Assembly: GCA_964343305.1 (NCBI GenBank)
Contig: CAYFJO010000005.1
Span: 1 to 64,000, forward strand
DNA: 64,000 nt
Reading direction: 5' to 3'
Source: CAYFJO01 sp964343305
GTDB taxonomy: Bacteria > Planctomycetota > Planctomycetia > Pirellulales > Pirellulaceae
Shown: in pieces, positions 44,149 to 52,092 of the stretch
Numbering within the stretch: the first letter of the stretch is position 1
Layout of the letters: every line of letters starts with the position of its first letter
The notes under the pieces: model-generated
The model's database searches: none
What the model was told of the DNA's origin: nothing
The model's input: the letters and a program-made list of their open reading frames with translations, nothing else
Translations under genes and position numbers: made by a program

Positions 44149-45762
44149 TCAGCTTTTGCCAAAAAACCTGGTCAACGTCGCTTCACTCGGCGGCTTGGTC
44201 AGCAATGACACCACGACCAGCACGATGGACGAGGCGACAAAGATGGTCACCACGGGCATCAACGGCGGAATCAAAACAAACTCGGCGCTTGGCCAAGGGC
44301 TCCCCGGAAAGGAATAAGGCGGCGATTTTGCGGGCAACTGGCACCATTGATAAAACATCGCGTTCCAGATCACGACGGTCGTCGTAACGCTGGCCCAGGC
44401 GCCGGCCGCGGTCAGCTTTCGCCAATAGATCGACGCAAAAACCAACGGGAACAAACCCACGAACCCACTGAAGCACCAGATTGCTGTGTCAAAAATGCTG
44501 CGAGGTGAAAGCAGACTGATCCCGTACGTCGCTGCGACGATGACAGCCACAAAGCACCGCGCCATCCAGACAATTTGCTTGTCGCTGAATCGATCGCGAT
44601 CTCCGTAGTGCAGGACGACATCGTTGGTGAACATCGTGCCGAGGCAGAGAAACTGGCTGTCGAGCGACGACATGATGGCGGCTAGGATCCCGGCGGTTAG
44701 CAACCCAGCGAGAACCGGCCCGGCGAGCCGTTGGACCATCATCGCCAGCACGAGGTTTTCCTTTGCGTCCGGTCCGAGCGCCGTTGGAGCCGTCGCCCAA
44801 ACACCGATCATTACACAGGGCAGCCAGACGATCAAGATCATGATCGGATGAGCGATGATTGGTAAACGAAATGCTTTCGCACTGCGAGCAGTCAACCAAT
44901 GTTGAAAGACGTGCGGGAACATCGCGACTGACAACGGAATTAACAAAAATGAAAAGTAGGACGGTGCCATTCTGCCGCTGATCGAGATCTTGTGCATTCC
45001 CGCCGCCGTTTGTGCCTGCTGAGTTTCTGGATCGGCGCTTGCATCTGGTGTGACGACCGCTTGCGTCGCCGCTTGCATGTTTTCTAACAAACTCTCCTTG
45101 CCGCCCAACCCGTTGGCGATCGTGATGAAGGTCACGATGCCCAAGATCATAAAGATGGCCGTCTGCATCGCGTTGGCCCACGCCGTGCCGCGCATGCCAC
45201 CGAAAAACACATAGGTCAATACGACTAGACAAATGACCAGCGATGCCAACCAGGGTGGCACGCCGTGGTGATAAGATTCAAACCAACCTTGTGTTTTGAA
45301 CGTTCCGTGTGTCACGCCGTTGACGACGAAGCCGGACCCTAGCACGCCGATCAACAAGTAAGGAATCACCAAACCAACAACCACGGGAAACAAGAGCAGT
45401 CCGATCGAGTTGTTTTCCAACCGTTCACGAAAGAATTGGAGTTGCGTCGTATAACCGTGCTTACGACCGATGGCCCATAGTTTCAATCCAACGAGGAAAA
45501 AGCACAGTGAATGAACAATGCCGCTGGCGGACGCCAACATGCCATAGACGACCACGCCAAGTTTGTATGCTTTGCCCGTCGAACCAACCAAAGCGAACGC
45601 GGTCATCGTCGTGCCGAACAACGACATCAGCAACAAGAACGGGCCGATCGAATGGCTGGCCAGCATGTAGTCTTTCGAAGTGCCGCGAAACATGCGGCTG
45701 GCGAATAGCCCCAGCACCAGCAACAAGGCGAGGTAGCCAATGATAATGCCCAACTGAATCAT
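44149..45762 (-). CDS. Sodium:solute symporter (SSF family)
   Basis: A 537-residue integral membrane transporter with about 13 spans. It starts with LGIIIGYLALLLVLGLFASR and has the family's GTSKDYMLASHSIGP loop, SLFGTTMTAFALVGSTGKAY and GLLTAGILAAIMSSLDSQFL (the conserved SSF region near the seventh/eighth helix). The family couples sodium to uptake of sugars, acids or vitamins; the solute is not predictable. The DUF3311 gene overlaps its start by four bases, the usual companion arrangement. Confidence 0.9.
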   Translation of the reverse strand: MIQLGIIIGYLALLLVLGLFASRMFRGTSKDYMLASHSIGPFLLLMSLFGTTMTAFALVGSTGKAYKLGVVVYGMLASASGIVHSLCFFLVGLKLWAIGRKHGYTTQLQFFRERLENNSIGLLLFPVVVGLVIPYLLIGVLGSGFVVNGVTHGTFKTQGWFESYHHGVPPWLASLVICLVVLTYVFFGGMRGTAWANAMQTAIFMILGIVTFITIANGLGGKESLLENMQAATQAVVTPDASADPETQQAQTAAGMHKISISGRMAPSYFSFLLIPLSVAMFPHVFQHWLTARSAKAFRLPIIAHPIMILIVWLPCVMIGVWATAPTALGPDAKENLVLAMMVQRLAGPVLAGLLTAGILAAIMSSLDSQFLCLGTMFTNDVVLHYGDRDRFSDKQIVWMARCFVAVIVAATYGISLLSPRSIFDTAIWCFSGFVGLFPLVFASIYWRKLTAAGAWASVTTTVVIWNAMFYQWCQLPAKSPPYSFPGSPWPSAEFVLIPPLMPVVTIFVASSIVLVVVSLLTKPPSEATLTRFFGKS

Positions 45763-45986
45763 GATTGGACCTCGTCATCCGCCTCGGCCTCGACGTCATC
45801 GAGTCCTTTGGGCCAGCAGTGGAACACGGCCAACGTCCAGAGAATCGCCGCGGCGACGGAGATCCCCGCATGGTAAGCGAGCGAATAGGGCAGGAAGCCA
45901 AACACCAGCGTCGAGTTGTCCCATTGCCAATAATCTTGGTGCAAAATGACCAACACCACGACCATGATCCAAACGAGATATTTCAT
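45759..45986 (-). CDS. DUF3311 small membrane protein, symporter companion
   Basis: A 75-residue two-span protein with the DUF3311 signature: HQDYWQWDNSTLVFGFLPYS, then LAYHAGISVAAAILWTLAVF and the cytoplasmic WP motif. It overlaps the SSF gene by four bases (ATGA) and is upstream of it. DUF3311 proteins almost always accompany SSF transporters and are presumed accessory subunits. The acidic C-terminus ends in DDEVQS. Confidence 0.85.
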   Translation of the reverse strand: MKYLVWIMVVVLVILHQDYWQWDNSTLVFGFLPYSLAYHAGISVAAAILWTLAVFHCWPKGLDDVEAEADDEVQS

Positions 45987-46219
45987 TTGAAGGCTTGTAA
46001 GAGAAAGCGGTAAAGGACATGAAACGGTGGGAGCAGTAGTTTAATTAACCCACGAAATCGAAACCAGTCGAGATGCCGTCTTTGGCAATCCGGACGCATC
46101 CCATAGACTGGCAAAAGGGATTTCTGCATGTTAAATTCATCCTTATCAATCTCGCCGTTTTAGGATTTTGAAATCCATCTCTCTCACATTCTTCCACCTT
46201 TCACGAAGGTTTTCAGTTT

Positions 46220-47257
46220 ATGAATATCTACAACTTTCGTTGGCTTGTCCCGTTGGCGATGGTTGCCGTTTTCATTGCCGGTTGCTCAGGCGGTCCAGCA
46301 GGGGAGACTTCCTCGGTCAAGACGATTTCCGATCTGAAAGGCAAACGAGTTGTCGTGGGGCCGGCTGGAGCGGGATTTGAAATGTTCCTCAAGCCGATCC
46401 TTGAAGAACATGGTGTGACGTACGATGACTTTTCGCCATTGCACAGCGGACAGAGTGGAGCCGTCGATATGTTGAGTGACGGGGCTGCCGCGGCTGCATT
46501 TCTCGGCGGTGCGGTTCCAACCGGATCGATCACTCAGGCGTGTGCCACGAATAACATTTTCTTCGTCCCCTACGAAGAGGACGCGGTCAAGGAGTTGCTC
46601 AAGAAGTATCCGTTCTTCGAGCGAGCCACGATTCCGAAGGATGCGTATTCGGATTTAATTGAAGACTACCAAGGCTTGAACGTCGGTTCGATGCATTTGA
46701 TTACAAATGCGAATGTTAGCGAGGAAGTCGTTTACCAAATCACCAAAACAATTTATGAGAACGCGGAAGCGGTGATTGAAAAACATCCGGCTGGTCGTGC
46801 GATCGAAAAGCGAGCGACCCGAAACACGGGCATCGACTTCCATCCCGGCGCGATTCGGTTCTATAAGAAGAAAGGAATCTGGCCCGAAGATGCAAGCGAG
46901 CCCGACGCCGTCGAATCGTCGAACGACACTCCTGAATTCATCAGTATCGGCACGGCTCCGATCGGTGGCGCATTTGCACAAGTCGGCGGCGCGCTGGCCG
47001 AAGTGCTCAATGACAAGAAAGGGGAAAACCCCTGGTCTGTCCAAGCACAAGGCACCAAGGGGTCGCAAGAAAACATTCGTTTGCTGGACAACGGCAAGAT
47101 CGAGCTCGCATTGTCCAACGCGGCGATCAGCTATTTTGCATCCAAGGGCGAAGCCACTTGGGACAAGAAGTATGAGATTCGCGCCGTGATGACGCTGGCA
47201 CCAAACATAGCGATGTTTATCACAAAGCAATCGAAAGCCGCCGCGTCGAGCGAGTAG
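46220..47257 (+). CDS. TRAP-TAXI solute-binding lipoprotein with swapped lobes
   Basis: A 345-residue receptor for the TRAP permease downstream, with a lipobox (FIAGC). It contains both halves of a TAXI protein, but in reverse order. The usual C-terminal part comes first (ISDLKGKRVVVGPAGAG, YPFFERATIPKDAY, HPGAIRFYKKKG; about residues 35-230). The usual N-terminal part comes second (ISIGTAPIGGAFAQVGGALA, then GSQENIRLLDNGKIELAL and RAVMTLAPNIAMF; about residues 245-335). Both halves keep their family motifs, which suggests a circular permutation and not a broken gene. It starts a two-gene operon with a 12-base gap. Confidence 0.85.
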   Translation: MNIYNFRWLVPLAMVAVFIAGCSGGPAGETSSVKTISDLKGKRVVVGPAGAGFEMFLKPILEEHGVTYDDFSPLHSGQSGAVDMLSDGAAAAAFLGGAVPTGSITQACATNNIFFVPYEEDAVKELLKKYPFFERATIPKDAYSDLIEDYQGLNVGSMHLITNANVSEEVVYQITKTIYENAEAVIEKHPAGRAIEKRATRNTGIDFHPGAIRFYKKKGIWPEDASEPDAVESSNDTPEFISIGTAPIGGAFAQVGGALAEVLNDKKGENPWSVQAQGTKGSQENIRLLDNGKIELALSNAAISYFASKGEATWDKKYEIRAVMTLAPNIAMFITKQSKAAASSE

Positions 47258-47269
47258 GAGAATCTGCCC

Positions 47270-49306
47270 ATGCATGAGCGGATTCGCAAACATCTCGTTC
47301 CGGTACTCAGCGTCATCCTGTGCTTGTTTACGCTTGTCGAAGCGAACTACCCTCATCTTGAAGAGACGTCGCAACGCGCGATCTTTGCGATGCTGGGCAT
47401 GGTGATTTGCTTCTTGATGTTTCCCTTGCACACGAAGGTTAAAGACAACAAGATTCTGCAAAGTGTTGACCTGGTGCTGGCCTTGGGCGTCGTCGTTTGC
47501 TGCGGCTATGTGGTCATTCAAAACGAATCGATGTTTCGCGGAACGCTGTGGCTAGGCGACTCGTCGCTGGGCAATCGCGCGGGCAGCATGTTTCGCACGG
47601 ACTTTTGGATCGGGCTGGTTGGCCTGATCCTCGTGCTCGAAGCCACTCGCCGTTCGATCGGTTGGGCCGTGCCGCTGTTAGCGGTCGCGGCATTGATCTA
47701 CGCGTATTTCCGCGCCGACCTGCCCGGATGGATGTTTCCGTTCAAGAGCATGACGATCGAAGACATTGTCGGCAGCACAATTCTCAAAGGCCAAGGTGTG
47801 TTCGGCAAAGCTTCCGGGGTGATGTTCAAATACGTGTTCCTGTTCGTCATTTTCGGGTCGTTTTTGGAAGTGACTGGGGCGACACAGTTCATCATAGATT
47901 TTTCTGAGTCGCTGTTTGGACGATCGCGTGGCGGGCCGGCCAAGGTGTCGGTTTTAGGAAGCGGTTTGATGGGATCGTTGTCCGGCAGCGCCGTCGCAAA
48001 CGCGGTCACGACGGGAACCTTCACGATCCCAATGATGCGCAACGCAGGCTTCAGTCCGCATATCGCCGGCGGCATCACCGCGGCGGCGGCATCGGGCGGT
48101 GCGCTCGTTCCACCCGTAATGGGCGCGGGTGCCTACATGATGCTGGAGTTTGTCGAAGGGCTGACGTTTTTAGAAGTTGCCAAGGCCGCCGTTATCCCCG
48201 CCGTTTTGTATTACTTTTCGATCTTTATGATCGTCCACTTCTTTGCCTTGAAGTTGGGTGGCAAAGCGACCGACGAAGCGGCAACCGTACAACCCAAGAA
48301 GATGACCAAGGTGCTGTTCACATTTGAAGGGCTCGTCTTCTTCGGCGCTCTGGTCACGTTGCTCACGTTTTTGTGTATTGGGAAAACGCCGTTTTTGTCG
48401 GTGACGATTTCGTTGGGCGTCATCGTTTTGCTCGGACTGTTCGGTCGCAAGATCACTTGGAAAACGACGTTGGAAGCACTCGAAAAGTCTGCCAAGAACG
48501 GCATCGCTCTCGTCGCGGCGAGTGCCTGTGTCGGTATCGTGATTGGCATCGTCGATGCGACACGAGTTGCGGACGCTTTCGGTGCCGAGATCAAATCGGT
48601 TGTCGCGGACAGTTTATTCCTCGCGCTGCTGGGCGTGATGGCTTGCTCGATCTTTTTGGGCATGGGTGTGCCGTCGGTCGTCTGCTACCTGCTAATGGCA
48701 ACCATGATGGGCTCATTGCTCAAACAACTGAACGTGCCGGAATTGGCCGCGCACTTGTTCATTTTCTACTTTGGCATGATGTCGATGGTAACGCCGCCGG
48801 TTGCGCTGGCAGCGTATGCGAGTGCGACGATTGCCAAATCGAAGATCATGCCGACTGCGCTAGCCGCATTTCGGTTTTCATTGGTCGGATTTACGCTGCC
48901 TTTCATGTTCATCTATCGTCCCGCCCTTTTGTTGATGGCGCCACCTGGACAAACGCTGACGATAGAAGCTGTCGTTCTCGCGGTCGGTGTTGCGGCAGTG
49001 GGAATTGTGTCGCTGGCGGCCGGCATCACGGGTTTTCTGCGTGCCCCGCTGTCAATGATCGCCCGTGCCATTTGCTTGGTTGCCGCCGCGCTGATGCTTT
49101 CGCCGGACATCGTGGTCGCGGGCAAAAACATTGGTTTGATTGCCAACATCGTTGGTGGTGTGATGTTCGCGGTGATGGCAGTAATCAACTGGCGCACTGC
49201 AAAATCCAATCCAGACGGTTCAGACACTGCGAACTCTGACAAAGAGCCGGACAGTGATTCGACGCCAGCCGATGATCAAGAAGACGATTCTGTCGGCGAA
49301 GATTAA
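47270..49306 (+). CDS. TRAP transporter permease, fused DctQM type
   Basis: A 678-residue membrane protein combining the small (4-span) and large (12-span) TRAP subunits, as expected for TAXI systems. The large subunit's signature is visible: VSVLGSGLMGSLSGSAVANA, TGTFTIPMMRNAGFSP, AGGITAAAASGGALVPPVMG. It drives sodium- or proton-coupled uptake of an unknown solute, often glutamate or a C4-dicarboxylate. An acidic C-terminal tail follows the last span. It overlaps the convergent Uma2 gene by four bases. Confidence 0.92.
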   Translation: MHERIRKHLVPVLSVILCLFTLVEANYPHLEETSQRAIFAMLGMVICFLMFPLHTKVKDNKILQSVDLVLALGVVVCCGYVVIQNESMFRGTLWLGDSSLGNRAGSMFRTDFWIGLVGLILVLEATRRSIGWAVPLLAVAALIYAYFRADLPGWMFPFKSMTIEDIVGSTILKGQGVFGKASGVMFKYVFLFVIFGSFLEVTGATQFIIDFSESLFGRSRGGPAKVSVLGSGLMGSLSGSAVANAVTTGTFTIPMMRNAGFSPHIAGGITAAAASGGALVPPVMGAGAYMMLEFVEGLTFLEVAKAAVIPAVLYYFSIFMIVHFFALKLGGKATDEAATVQPKKMTKVLFTFEGLVFFGALVTLLTFLCIGKTPFLSVTISLGVIVLLGLFGRKITWKTTLEALEKSAKNGIALVAASACVGIVIGIVDATRVADAFGAEIKSVVADSLFLALLGVMACSIFLGMGVPSVVCYLLMATMMGSLLKQLNVPELAAHLFIFYFGMMSMVTPPVALAAYASATIAKSKIMPTALAAFRFSLVGFTLPFMFIYRPALLLMAPPGQTLTIEAVVLAVGVAAVGIVSLAAGITGFLRAPLSMIARAICLVAAALMLSPDIVVAGKNIGLIANIVGGVMFAVMAVINWRTAKSNPDGSDTANSDKEPDSDSTPADDQEDDSVGED

Positions 49307-49944
49307 TCGGTGTTCTGATCCCGAATCCACTGACGAAAGGTTCGAGACAACGTCGTTTCGTCGATCTCGCGTCGTTGGTGCAACAGTTCAGTCACATGGT
49401 CAAGCGGGAAGCCAGGAAGACATTCACTCTGGCTTGTTTCCACATATTGTCCGTCTTCATTGAGTCGAAACACCACCAACGACTCGTCTTTCCACCGCCA
49501 AACTTCCGGTACGCCCATTGCGGCATAAATCGGCATTCGAACCTTCGACGTCGACCACACATCGACTTCCAGGACCAAATCCGGCGGCGGATCGACTGTA
49601 AGATCTGACTCGTCACGCGCACGCATCGCAGCTTCGTGCTCGATGTAGTAGCACTTGTCGGGCTCCAATCCTCTTTCGAGATCTTTTCTGTTCAACGTGG
49701 TTTGTCCGCCGCTTTGAATTGGAACGTCGTTTTCAACAGTCCATTCCAAAACGAGACGGGCTACCAGTTCAGACATCCGTTCGTGCAATCTTCCCGGTGA
49801 CATGAGTTCCAACCACCCCCGGTTGTAGGTCATTTTGACTTTTCGATTGGCGTCCTCGTCGCGCAGCTCAAGGTATTTATTCCAATCGATCTGGGTCAGC
49901 ACGACGCCCATTTCAAGTTGTGTTTTTTCTGGTGCAATGCTCAT
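49303..49944 (-). CDS. Uma2 family (PD-(D/E)xK-fold) protein
   Basis: A 213-residue member of the DUF820/Uma2 family. Visible motifs are YNRGWLELMSPGRLHERMSE at the start of the fold, then EPDKCYYIEH, PPDLVLEVDVWS (the E-V-D part of the nuclease-like core) and YAAMGVPEVWRW. Uma2 proteins are abundant in cyanobacteria and planctomycetes. Most have a predicted nuclease fold but no proven function. Confidence 0.85.
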   Translation of the reverse strand: MSIAPEKTQLEMGVVLTQIDWNKYLELRDEDANRKVKMTYNRGWLELMSPGRLHERMSELVARLVLEWTVENDVPIQSGGQTTLNRKDLERGLEPDKCYYIEHEAAMRARDESDLTVDPPPDLVLEVDVWSTSKVRMPIYAAMGVPEVWRWKDESLVVFRLNEDGQYVETSQSECLPGFPLDHVTELLHQRREIDETTLSRTFRQWIRDQNTD

Positions 49945-49976
49945 GGATCAGCCGGTGGCCACGTACTGCGGGTGAA

Positions 49977-51248
49977 TTAATTTGACGCCCGCAAGGATGG
50001 ATTCTCAGACTCCTCGCTACCAACTATTCTAAGCGCCGGGTCCATGTCGTCAAAGATCTTTCCGGCACCGTCGTAGAAGATGCGGCCGATGAGCAGATCG
50101 GTCAAGTTGCCCTGATGATGTGGGAAGTCTCGCATGAAGCGACCGAAGCTGAATTCGTTCGAGTAATAGGCGCTGACTAACTTGCGAATCCATTGTGTGC
50201 CATCTTTAAACTCATCGGTCCAGCCGCCAAGTTGTGTGGCCGATGTGTCGTCCTTTTTTAAGCCATCAACAATCGCATCCGCGGCCATCTCGCCCGACTT
50301 CAATGCAAAGTAAACGCCCGACGAATAGATTGGATCGATGAATCCAAACGCGTCACCGATCAAGACCCAGCCGTCGCCGGCGTGTTGTTTCGTTTCGTAC
50401 GAGAATTCTTTTGCCACGCGAAACTGGCTCGTCAACTCGGCGCGCATCAACCGATCCGCGAGACCCGGACATTTAACCAATTCGTCTTCGAAGATTTCGC
50501 CCGGTGTGCCTCGGCCTTTGAGCAGATAATCGTTGTCGCCCACAACGCCGATGCTGGTGATATCGTCACGCATTGGGATGTACCAGAACCACGACAGCTT
50601 GTCTTGCGCGTGCATGATGACGGTCGCACCGCCATGTTCACCCGGGTCGCGGCTGGCTCCACGATAGTAGCCCCAGACTGCCGCCTTTTTAAGCTTCGGG
50701 TCGTCGCGGCGAAGGCCCAATCGATTGGCCAGCAGTGCCTGCTGGCCGGTGGCGTCGACGAGGACTTTGCACGGTACATCGTGTGTTGAACCATCCGATC
50801 GCTCGACGCGAACCGCCGTTGCTCGTTCTCCCTCCAGCAGAACATCCAACACACGGGTCTCGTCCATACAATCCGCGCCCTTTTCCGCGGCATTGTCGAA
50901 CAACATCTTGTCAAAGTCCGCCCGTTCGACTTGCCACGTCTGCGAGCACTCGCGCGGGTCGTGTTCCTTGAAGAAAAACGGCTGCGATTCTTTGCCGGAA
51001 CCAGCAATGAATTGGACACTGACCTTCTTGACAAAGTCGCAATCCTTCATCTTGTCCAACACGCCAAGCCGCTCGAAGACCCAATAAGTTTCGGGCATCA
51101 GCGACTCGCCCACGTGAAATCGCGGTACCTTTTCGCGTTCCAGCAGCAGCGTCGAATAGCCCGCTTGGGCCACTAGCGCAGCCGTCGCACATCCCCCAGG
51201 TCCGCCCCCGACAACAACACAGTCGTACGAGTTTTTCATGTTAGTCAT
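49977..51248 (-). CDS. Flavin-dependent halogenase-like FAD monooxygenase
   Basis: A 423-residue FAD enzyme. It starts with the dinucleotide-binding GGGPGG (residues 14-19), then the family phrase PRFHVGESLMP. DFVKKVSVQF carries a lysine at the position where halogenases place the catalytic lysine. WFWYIP fits the halogenase signature WxWxIP. GWVLIGDAFGFIDPIYSSG closes the FAD site and includes the F..P..S.G stretch common to these enzymes. Relatives also include geranylgeranyl-reductase-like and hydroxylase proteins, so halogenation is inferred. It is the last of four minus-strand genes after the chorismate-lyase-like gene; no flavin reductase is nearby. Confidence 0.8.
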   Translation of the reverse strand: MTNMKNSYDCVVVGGGPGGCATAALVAQAGYSTLLLEREKVPRFHVGESLMPETYWVFERLGVLDKMKDCDFVKKVSVQFIAGSGKESQPFFFKEHDPRECSQTWQVERADFDKMLFDNAAEKGADCMDETRVLDVLLEGERATAVRVERSDGSTHDVPCKVLVDATGQQALLANRLGLRRDDPKLKKAAVWGYYRGASRDPGEHGGATVIMHAQDKLSWFWYIPMRDDITSIGVVGDNDYLLKGRGTPGEIFEDELVKCPGLADRLMRAELTSQFRVAKEFSYETKQHAGDGWVLIGDAFGFIDPIYSSGVYFALKSGEMAADAIVDGLKKDDTSATQLGGWTDEFKDGTQWIRKLVSAYYSNEFSFGRFMRDFPHHQGNLTDLLIGRIFYDGAGKIFDDMDPALRIVGSEESENPSLRASN

Positions 51249-51318
51249 TTGTCATTGGTCACTAGTCATCTGTCAATGCGAGCGAGTGTCCCTAACCAAT
51301 GACAAAGGACCAAAGACA
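51244..51318. repeat. GTCATTGGT-type imperfect inverted repeat
   Basis: The left arm contains ATTTGTCATTGGTCACT, and the right arm contains the complementary TAACCAATGACAAAG. The same words occur at 59179-59249. It covers the leader of the halogenase-like gene. Confidence 0.5.
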
Positions 51319-51343
51319 AAACAGGTGGGTGGTTTGAGGTGGG

Positions 51344-51419
51344 TCGTTTAACGCCGAGCCGGCAGGCGACGGCGCTCACAATCGCGGAAGCCGTCGCCTG
51401 CCGGCTCGGCGTTAAACGA
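51344..51419. repeat. Perfect 30-bp palindrome
   Basis: The arms 51344-51373 and 51390-51419 are exact complements (TCGTTTAACGCCGAGCCGGC... and its mirror) with a 16-base loop. It lies between the chorismate-lyase-like gene and the halogenase-like gene, so the operon transcript would form a very stable hairpin here, which could set the ratio of the two products or protect the upstream message. Confidence 0.9.
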
Positions 51420-51433
51420 ATTCTAACCCGGTT

Positions 51434-51979
51434 TCATTCCGGTGTCACCACTTCCAGCAGCTCAACCGCGATCACACCGTTGCAGTAGATAAGCGCCGTA
51501 CGACCGTAACAGATTTCCGGAGATTGCAGCCCGAAACACTTGCGCAGATCGTCACCCGGAGTGATTTTCCAGAGGGAAAGAAGTTTGACGTCCCGCAATA
51601 CGTTGTGCTGAATCAGAATGTGGCCAAGCGGCGTACCTTGCTCCTCGATCTCCCGCCGAACCTCATCGCCAAGGTAATCGAGGTTGAGACGCACAATGCC
51701 GTACTGAACCACTTGGCCATCCGATTGCCGCGTGAGCAGGATCTTTCGCGAATAGTGAGAGTCCGTGACTTTGGTGCTCAACACTTCGACATCGACGGGG
51801 CAACCGTGGTGTTTTTCGACCGTGACGGTCATGTGGGCATCGTGCACGAGCAACTGGCGATAGACAGCGGGCACCGAGGTGGCATCAACTTCTTCGAACT
51901 TACCGAGATCGTCGGGCGCGCCATAGAACAAATCGGCCAACGAGTGCAGGTCCGGCGAAGTGCGTTGTGTGCGATTCAC
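51434..51979 (-). CDS. Chorismate pyruvate-lyase-like protein (UbiC/DUF98 type)
   Basis: A 181-residue protein matching the chorismate-lyase fold: LLVHDAHMTVTVEKHHG, YSRKILL (Arg), QYGIVRLNLDYL, GTPLGHILI (Gly) and the end YGRTALIYCNGVIAVELLEV (Glu). These three correspond to the residues that bind and cleave chorismate to 4-hydroxybenzoate and pyruvate. The start is a GTG at 51979 with AAAAGGA about nine bases before it. The longer in-frame ATG extension begins inside the palindrome at 52041 and is rejected. It lies between the prenyl synthase and the halogenase-like gene, suggesting a 4-hydroxybenzoate-derived product. Confidence 0.75.
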   Translation of the reverse strand: MNRTQRTSPDLHSLADLFYGAPDDLGKFEEVDATSVPAVYRQLLVHDAHMTVTVEKHHGCPVDVEVLSTKVTDSHYSRKILLTRQSDGQVVQYGIVRLNLDYLGDEVRREIEEQGTPLGHILIQHNVLRDVKLLSLWKITPGDDLRKCFGLQSPEICYGRTALIYCNGVIAVELLEVVTPE

Positions 51980-52040
51980 GGCGAGGATTCCTTTTGATCG
52001 TGACGACGAGCAGCCTTGCTTGTCGACGTCTCTTTTCTGG

Positions 52041-52092
52041 CTGTAAGACGGATTGCTAATCCGTCCGGACGGAATGGCATTCCGTCTTACAG
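52041..52092. repeat. CTGTAAGACGGATT double-hairpin palindrome
   Basis: Two adjacent hairpins (GACGGATT-GCT-AATCCGTC and GACGGAAT-GGC-ATTCCGTC) lie within CTGTAA...TTACAG ends. It touches the stop codon of the prenyl synthase gene. Confidence 0.85.

Noticed and set aside
46220..47257. TAXI gene as a truncated or broken copy
   Set aside because: Both halves are complete and in one frame, with a lipoprotein signal and an intact permease next to it.
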